Source: Kiritimatiellia bacterium (lineage in GTDB: Bacteria; Verrucomicrobiota; Kiritimatiellia; SLAD01). Taken from it: a DNA stretch of 10,333 nt. The position numbers and the translations under genes are program-made. The stretch lies in contig SKZA01000001.1 of the NCBI GenBank assembly GCA_007127595.1, positions 1-10,333 of the forward strand. The letters are read 5' to 3'. Positions 5,788 through 10,333 of the stretch are shown here, in pieces (within the stretch, counting starts at the first letter, position 1; the number at the start of each line of letters is the position of its first letter). Under the pieces are notes generated by a model. It was given only the letters and a program-made list of their open reading frames with translations. It was not told the origin of the DNA and did not search any database.

Positions 5788-6583
5788 TTTTTAATGTTTT
5801 GAGGGTTATGGTGAGGTGGTTCATATTAATCCATAGCATTTCGGAGAGAGATGTGTGATTCAATAATCGGACGATATGTTTTTCATATGATCTTGTATTG
5901 CGCCTGACCGCCGATATGTGCCAGGCCATATCCTGGTCAAGCATACACATGTGTTGTGTCCCAACGACACGATTTCCCCGTATGATTTCTATTGGGCAGA
6001 TTCCTGTTCCCGGTCCTGTGAGAAAGTGAAGGATCGCTTCGCGGTATAATCCGATATCGAGGAATGCACCCCAATCTGCCAGGAGGGCGGCAAGAATCTC
6101 CCGTAACTTGTGCGTATGGCCATGAGCGCCCGCTTTGAGGTCATGAACGAGTTGAAATTGAGTGCGATCGGCATGGCTTAGACGGGTGGAAACAAACCGT
6201 GTTTGAACCGAAGATGGCCGGAAATTAATCAGTTTGCCGTGATTCATGTCGGCCAATAATAGGTAGGTGATAAGTTGGTTCTCATGATTCAAGGTTAATG
6301 TTTCCGCCGCCTTCAGTTCATATATGACTCCTCGTTCAATGAGCATGTCGATGAAGTATGATTTGGAAAAGTCCTGATGTGTCACGCGTAGTTGCAGTTC
6401 CCTGTGTGCCTCAAAGCCCCTTTCCCGACAACGTTGAGCAAGTTCTTCTTGATATATGCGTTCATCAAAGAAACGGCCCATGGTGTTGTGGATATCAAAG
6501 GCTTCGCCCATTATTACCTTGTCGATGGCGTGGAACTCCTCTTGCTGGATAGGGTTGATTTGGATGTTTGTTTCTACCGGCAT
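5783..6583 (-). CDS. GxxExxY family protein (PD-(D/E)XK nuclease-like), long form
   Basis: The N-terminal domain (about 20-135) matches the GxxExxY family, which Pfam places in the PD-(D/E)XK nuclease superfamily. Seen here are HNTMGRFFDERIYQEEL (32-48), where the name-giving glycine is shifted to Gly36 while Glu41 and Tyr44 are kept, then YFIDMLIERGVIYELKAAETL (76-96) with the D...ExK set Asp79, Glu89, Lys91, followed by HENQLITYLLLADMNHGKLINF (100-121). Residues about 150-266 form an additional domain (LREILAALLADWGAFLDIGLYREAI and a SEMLWINMNHLTITL end) that I associate with long members of the family in PVC bacteria. The cellular role of the family is not established. The ATG at 6583 has AAGG about six bases upstream. 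The stop lies inside the left-end repeat. The gene is oriented with the surrounding operon but is compositionally unlike it, which fits later insertion. The fold assignment is solid; nuclease activity is not demonstrated. Confidence 0.85.
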   Translation of the reverse strand: MPVETNIQINPIQQEEFHAIDKVIMGEAFDIHNTMGRFFDERIYQEELAQRCRERGFEAHRELQLRVTHQDFSKSYFIDMLIERGVIYELKAAETLTLNHENQLITYLLLADMNHGKLINFRPSSVQTRFVSTRLSHADRTQFQLVHDLKAGAHGHTHKLREILAALLADWGAFLDIGLYREAILHFLTGPGTGICPIEIIRGNRVVGTQHMCMLDQDMAWHISAVRRNTRSYEKHIVRLLNHTSLSEMLWINMNHLTITLKTLKK

Positions 6584-6605
6584 GACGGACCTTGTTTCTT
6601 CTGAA

Positions 6606-6633
6606 AATGATTATGCCACAAAATGATTCTGTC
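6606..6633 (-). repeat. Composite repeat, right end of the GxxExxY cassette
   Basis: Read on the minus strand this is GACAGAATCATT, then TTGT, then GGCATAATCATT. The inner 12-mer is identical to those of both left ends, the outer differs by one base from that at 5761, and the spacer is one base longer. It lies upstream of the GxxExxY start. GGCATAATC includes CATAAT, close to a -10 element, so it may also serve as part of that gene's promoter. Confidence 0.85.
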
Positions 6634-6639
6634 ATTCCT

Positions 6640-7548
6640 TTATTCGCGGCAATGCGTACGGCTCAATTCTTCGGCGTTTCCCAAGGCCCGGTGCCAGGCG
6701 GTGCGATCGAGTTTGAAGAGCGCCTCGCACAGGGTCATGCTGAGGCGGATGAGCAGGCCGAGATAACAGCGCGAGACGGACAATCCGTGTTTGCGCACGA
6801 AGTATAACCGGTTGCGCACTTCCATCCTTCCAAAATCGCGCCAATTAAAATCCGCGCCGCGCGGGGGTTGATCATGATCGAATTGGGCATCCGCCACAAT
6901 CATCAGGCGTCCGTGCCGACTCAAGCCATAGGTAAACTCCAAATCCTCTAAATAGCTGTAGCCCTCAAAGAACGGATCGAACTGAAACGTATTGAGCAGG
7001 TTCCGTCGCACCACGAGCGCCTTGCTGCTTAACCATTCGCATTCGGTGTTCTGCTCCACCTTGCCATAAAGGGCATGCCAGCCGGACGGCGCCACGCGGC
7101 CCGGTTTCCGGCTGTACAGGCCGAGCAACGCGCCCAGACCCAGCCGTCGCCAGAAGAGTCTGCGCTGATCCGTGTACGTAGCCTCATTGAAACTGGCGGC
7201 GACGACGTCGGGCGGAGCGGCTTGCCAGAACCGCAGCATGTGTTCCACGGCGTCGGGATGTAGTTCCTGGTCGTCGTCGAAGAAGCAGACCAGCTCGATG
7301 TCGTCCCGTAATCGCGCCAACCCGGCATTGCGTTGGGCGGCCGATGAGGGGGCGCTTGTCCATGGCTCATAATCCACCGCTGCGCCTTGTACGGCTTCAA
7401 CCTCCGCCTTGACCGGTCTGCGCCCGGCGTCGACGACGATGATCTGGTCAGGTCGTCGCGTTTGTGCGTTAAGGCTTTCCAGCATCCGCGCGATTTGCGA
7501 AGGACGATCTCTGGTCGGCGTTATGAAGGCGATACGCATCGGGGTCAT
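6640..7548 (-). CDS. GT2-family glycosyltransferase
   Basis: This 302-residue protein has a GT-A fold. MRIAFITPTRDRP (4-16) is the first strand of the nucleotide-binding core, IIVVDAG (36-42) carries the donor-contacting aspartate, AAQRNAGLA (70-78) fits the usual R/GxRNxG segment, and CFFDDDQEL (88-96) provides the metal-binding DDD. YLEDLEFTYGLSRHG (199-213) contains the ED motif expected of the catalytic base region. The family inverts the anomeric centre when transferring a sugar from a nucleotide donor. The ATG at 7548 overlaps the stop of the upstream fusion gene as ATGA and has AGGA just upstream, so the two are translationally coupled; an ATG nine bases further in is a less likely start. 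A hydrophobic stretch near 263-280 (YLGLLIRLSMTLCEALF) may touch the membrane. The substrate cannot be read from the sequence. Confidence 0.9.
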   Translation of the reverse strand: MTPMRIAFITPTRDRPSQIARMLESLNAQTRRPDQIIVVDAGRRPVKAEVEAVQGAAVDYEPWTSAPSSAAQRNAGLARLRDDIELVCFFDDDQELHPDAVEHMLRFWQAAPPDVVAASFNEATYTDQRRLFWRRLGLGALLGLYSRKPGRVAPSGWHALYGKVEQNTECEWLSSKALVVRRNLLNTFQFDPFFEGYSYLEDLEFTYGLSRHGRLMIVADAQFDHDQPPRGADFNWRDFGRMEVRNRLYFVRKHGLSVSRCYLGLLIRLSMTLCEALFKLDRTAWHRALGNAEELSRTHCRE

Positions 7549-10333
7549 GCATCCTGCATTTCACGGACGAGGTTTCGGACCGCTTCCTGATAGGTTTCAA
7601 CGCTGAATTGCTCTCCCTGTGCGAGTACACGCTCGTGTAACTCGTGTTGAAGCGACGGATCGCGCAGGACGCGATCTATCTTTTCCACCGCATCGTCCGC
7701 GTCGCGATAGCAAAGCCTGTCATCTCCGACAATCTCCGGCGGGCCGCCGTCATTGGGTACAAACGAAATGCATCCCGCCTTAACCATTTCCGCCACCGCA
7801 ATGCCGAACGGTTCGGCGCGACGCCCGTGAATGGCGTACCGGCTTTCGGTCAGCATGGCCGCTTTTTTATGACCGTGCCGAGCCCCTTCGAGCGTGATCC
7901 AATCGGCATGCCGGCGGGCCAATTCCTGGACGGCGTGCGCGTATGGCGTGCCGTCGGTCGGTCCAATGATGTGAAGTCCCAACTCATGACCTCGCTCACG
8001 GACGCGGCTCAGTATATTGATCATATCCTCGATTCTTTTCTCATGGCTGATTCGTCCCAGACAGATAAAGGCATTTTTTCGCTGCGACCAAGGTACAGGC
8101 CCAATGTTATCGAGCACCGGCGGATATATGTGCACCAACCGGGCGCGCGGGAAGTGTTCGGCCATTACGCGCCGGGTCCAGTCCGAGTTGACGATCAGGA
8201 TGTCCTCGCCGCCGAAAACGTCGCGACCGGAACGTGAACGCAAGACCCGAGCCAACGCGAGGTACGATCTGCGCAACAGGTTGTCGCGATGGATCAAGCC
8301 GCGGGCTCCGGCTGCCTGTTCGCCCAGCCGTTCGCGCAGCGCGTCGTTCCATCCAAAATCAGCGATACGGTGAATCGCCGGTCGGCCGAAATCGCAGGGG
8401 TTGTAGGAGCTGAACAGTGCGTCGAATCGCGAGGCCATCCGGCGGCAGAACCGTTGATGCATCGCGGTGGTGATCGCCGAGCCGTGATAGCCGCCCAGCA
8501 GCCGCGCGGTCAGGGGCCTCCGTACCATCACCTCTCCGGAGCGGATGGAGGTTCCATAGCGGACATTCAACTTTTCCCAATCCACCGGCCCCGTGGTGAG
8601 CAGGGTCACCGCATATTCGGATTTCAACGCTTCAATCGCCCATAGACAGGCGGACTCCGAACCGCCTTCGCGCAAGAACGGGTGGGCGACGGCAACGGTC
8701 TTGCGCGTTCCCTTCCATCGTTCGTCCCGGTCGCGGACCAGAATACGTATGCACGCATGGCACACGGTATGCAGGATGGCGGGTTTGAGTACGCCGGGAG
8801 AGAGCGAGCGGATGAGTCTTAGCCGCGCCCGCGAGGCGTTACCGCGGGCAAAACGCAACAGATACTCGCGCACCAGCGCGCGATCCACAGGGCCGGTCAC
8901 CGATTCGTAGCCGCGCAAAAAGGCGGCTGCTCGATCATGAAACCGCCTCAGCGCCCGACCCCACGGCCGCCAGCGTACGAGCGAGGCGAGAAAAAAACCG
9001 ATATCGTAATAGCGGGGACCCATGGTCTTGACACCATTCGAAAGGACAGGTCCCCAATCGAGCACAACCATCTTGCCCGATTCGTTGTGACGGCACACGT
9101 TCATGGTCGAATAATCGCCGTGCAAGACGACCGGTTGATCGCCCGGCGCCATGGGGCCCTCGACCCGAGACCTGTCCTCCGCCGTCATCACGTGCATCTC
9201 TTGGTGCAAGTGTCCCAGCGCGCGGCCCGCCCGAAACAGAATGTCGTCCTCTTCGATGCGCGATTCCGGGCGCAGATCGCGAAGCGCCGTGATCGGCTGC
9301 ATGCGCTCCATGGTGATCCGGTGTTGTGCTTCGTCGTATGTACGCAATTCAGGCGAGAGAAAATCATCCGTCAACCGGCTGACGCGATGTGCTTCACGCA
9401 GGCGCCGGACTTCCAGGTCAGCCCATTTCGGGTTGAGTTGTTTTGATACATGATCCGGATGAATTTCAACCGGTGGTTCACGCGCTATATCGCGCGAATC
9501 GATCACGCGCTCATACAATTCTTCGTAAGCGCTTACCATGGCTTCGACGGTAAACAGCCGCTGCGCTCGTTTCCGGCCCGCTTGCGTCAGCTCCGCGCGG
9601 CGTTCCGGATTCCGCGCCAGTTCGATGATGGCGCGGGCCATGCGTTCCGGCGATTGGGGAGGCACCAGCACACCCGCCTTCCCGTGATCGCAGGCGTACC
9701 GCACGCCGGGCACATCGGTGCCGAGTACCGGCACGCCGGCCAGCATGGCCTCTGCGACCGTAGTGGGCATGCCTTCCTTTAGACTGCTGATGACAAACAG
9801 GTCCGAGGCCGCCAGCAGCCGGGGAACGTCATCCCGGCGCCCAAGCAGTTGGATGTGGTCCGATAGGACATGCTGTTTAACGAAACGCCGTGCCGTGTCC
9901 GACTCCGGCCCGTCTCCGGCCATCAGGAATTTGGCGTTGCTCCATTCGGTTTGAGCCAAGACGAATGCGCGGAGGGCGGTTTGGGGATCTTTGATGCCGA
10001 TCAATCTTCCAACCCACAAGACTACAAACGTATCGTCGGCCAGCCCCAACGAACGCCGCGCGTCGGTACGGCTTGATCCCTCACCGGCGCCGGCATCCAC
10101 GCCGTTTGGAATGACCGTCAGTTTATCCCGGACATGTCCGGTCATCCCTTCCAATTGACGCACGAGATCACCGCCCACGACCGTCCACGCGTCGCAGGTA
10201 CGCGCGGCCCAAGCGGCGGACCGTCGGTAGCGGACGGCGCTATCTGCAACGGTTGCGTGAGAAGTTCGAACCACGGCCACATTGCGCCGCCATGCGTCGA
10301 TTTGGAGTGGGAGGAAATCGCGATAGACCTGTC
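7545..10333 (-). CDS. GT4-kinase-GT4 fusion protein, N-terminus beyond the window
   Basis: One uninterrupted frame spans three modules and stays open to the right edge. Numbering from the in-frame GTG at 10280, residues 1-260 are the C-terminal part of a GT4 enzyme: TVIPNGVDAG (55-64), LWVGRLIGIKDP (88-99) and KEGMPTTVAEAMLAGVPVL (168-186) with the E-x7-E pair Glu169 and Glu177. The GTG is not the true start, since the preceding 17 codons continue the GT fold. Residues about 270-515 are a phosphotransferase with the APH-type kinase fold: a possible lobe lysine at Lys280, hinge RITMERMQP, catalytic loop HGDYSTMN (387-394, Asp389 and Asn394) and metal-binding VVLDWGP (Asp408). Residues about 527-911 are a second GT4, ALG11-like in its C-terminal half: HPFLREGGSE (533-542), GRISHEKRIED (742-752) and AEPFGIAVAEM (822-832) with Glu823 and Glu831. 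No stop or well-marked internal start separates the modules. It leads the visible part of the operon. It may add two sugars and a phosphate; substrates are unknown. Confidence 0.88.
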   Translation of the reverse strand, partial: QVYRDFLPLQIDAWRRNVAVVRTSHATVADSAVRYRRSAAWAARTCDAWTVVGGDLVRQLEGMTGHVRDKLTVIPNGVDAGAGEGSSRTDARRSLGLADDTFVVLWVGRLIGIKDPQTALRAFVLAQTEWSNAKFLMAGDGPESDTARRFVKQHVLSDHIQLLGRRDDVPRLLAASDLFVISSLKEGMPTTVAEAMLAGVPVLGTDVPGVRYACDHGKAGVLVPPQSPERMARAIIELARNPERRAELTQAGRKRAQRLFTVEAMVSAYEELYERVIDSRDIAREPPVEIHPDHVSKQLNPKWADLEVRRLREAHRVSRLTDDFLSPELRTYDEAQHRITMERMQPITALRDLRPESRIEEDDILFRAGRALGHLHQEMHVMTAEDRSRVEGPMAPGDQPVVLHGDYSTMNVCRHNESGKMVVLDWGPVLSNGVKTMGPRYYDIGFFLASLVRWRPWGRALRRFHDRAAAFLRGYESVTGPVDRALVREYLLRFARGNASRARLRLIRSLSPGVLKPAILHTVCHACIRILVRDRDERWKGTRKTVAVAHPFLREGGSESACLWAIEALKSEYAVTLLTTGPVDWEKLNVRYGTSIRSGEVMVRRPLTARLLGGYHGSAITTAMHQRFCRRMASRFDALFSSYNPCDFGRPAIHRIADFGWNDALRERLGEQAAGARGLIHRDNLLRRSYLALARVLRSRSGRDVFGGEDILIVNSDWTRRVMAEHFPRARLVHIYPPVLDNIGPVPWSQRKNAFICLGRISHEKRIEDMINILSRVRERGHELGLHIIGPTDGTPYAHAVQELARRHADWITLEGARHGHKKAAMLTESRYAIHGRRAEPFGIAVAEMVKAGCISFVPNDGGPPEIVGDDRLCYRDADDAVEKIDRVLRDPSLQHELHERVLAQGEQFSVETYQEAVRNLVREMQDA

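Larger units (their letters stand above)
5761..6633. mobile_element. Putative inverted-repeat-bounded cassette carrying a GxxExxY gene
   Basis: An 873-bp unit has 27-28-bp inverted repeats at its ends, each made of two 12-mers, and holds a single gene that fills almost all the space between them. It sits between two polysaccharide genes, 7 bases from the stop of the GT2 gene. Base composition is visibly AT-richer than its neighbours (the 60 bases from 5821 contain 21 G+C). No transposase is encoded and no convincing target duplication is seen, so mobility is an inference from the end structure. Confidence 0.55.

Noticed and set aside
5755..6639. Target-site duplication flanking the GxxExxY cassette
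   Set aside because: The bases outside the left end (ATAGGG) and right end (ATTCCT) do not match. Only the mini-element shows TAGG on both sides, which is too short to trust.
8690..8790. A separate start for the second GT4 of the fusion
   Set aside because: No in-frame ATG with a ribosome site was found between the kinase module and the HPFLREGG motif; the ATG near 8759 is out of frame, so a single polypeptide is the simpler reading.
8950..9480. Aminoglycoside resistance kinase
   Set aside because: The domain has the APH-type fold, but it is embedded between two glycosyltransferase modules in a polysaccharide operon; a sugar or lipid-linked substrate is more plausible than an antibiotic.

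Overview
This 10.3-kb window is most of a bacterial cell-surface polysaccharide gene cluster. All real genes are read on the minus strand, so transcription runs from high to low coordinates. The coding regions are GC-rich, with opposite-strand shadow frames everywhere. A GxxExxY protein, an ATPase/DUF4143 protein, dispersed short repeats and a plant-like GDP-mannose 3,5-epimerase together suggest a member of the PVC group (Verrucomicrobiota, Kiritimatiellota or Lentisphaerota). That assignment is an inference from gene content, not a measurement.

Layout in order of transcription: (1) 10333-7545, a very long protein cut by the right edge, joining a GT4 glycosyltransferase, a phosphotransferase (APH-type kinase fold) and a second GT4; (2) 7548-6640, a GT2 glycosyltransferase whose start overlaps the previous stop as ATGA; (3) 6633-5761, an AT-richer cassette with inverted-repeat ends carrying one GxxExxY (PD-(D/E)XK fold) gene; (4) 5651-4842, a WecG/TagA/CpsF (GT26) transferase; (5) 4833-3556, a GT4 glycosyltransferase; (6) 3518-2109, an O-antigen ligase/polymerase-like membrane protein; (7) 2094-1117, GDP-mannose 3,5-epimerase; (8) 1009 to the left edge, an AAA ATPase with a DUF4143 C-terminus. 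No gene-free stretch exceeds about 130 bases.

Working model (inferred): the epimerase supplies GDP-L-galactose or GDP-L-gulose; the GT26, GT4 and GT2 enzymes assemble a lipid-linked oligosaccharide; the kinase module of the fusion may phosphorylate a sugar; the Wzy/WaaL-like protein polymerises or ligates the product. Spacing of 20 bases or less, or overlaps, between most sugar genes suggests one operon, interrupted only by the GxxExxY cassette.

The most unusual feature is a family of 27-28-bp composite repeats, each made of two related 12-mers. Copies face inward at both ends of the GxxExxY gene, a second left end lies 77 bp away, and another right end sits just upstream of the ATPase/DUF4143 gene. 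Both bounded genes encode proteins with a D...ExK motif of the PD-(D/E)XK type, which suggests a family of short cassettes with shared ends and nuclease-fold cargo. A separate curiosity is a pair of inverted 7-bp tandem arrays bracketing the start codon of the polymerase gene.
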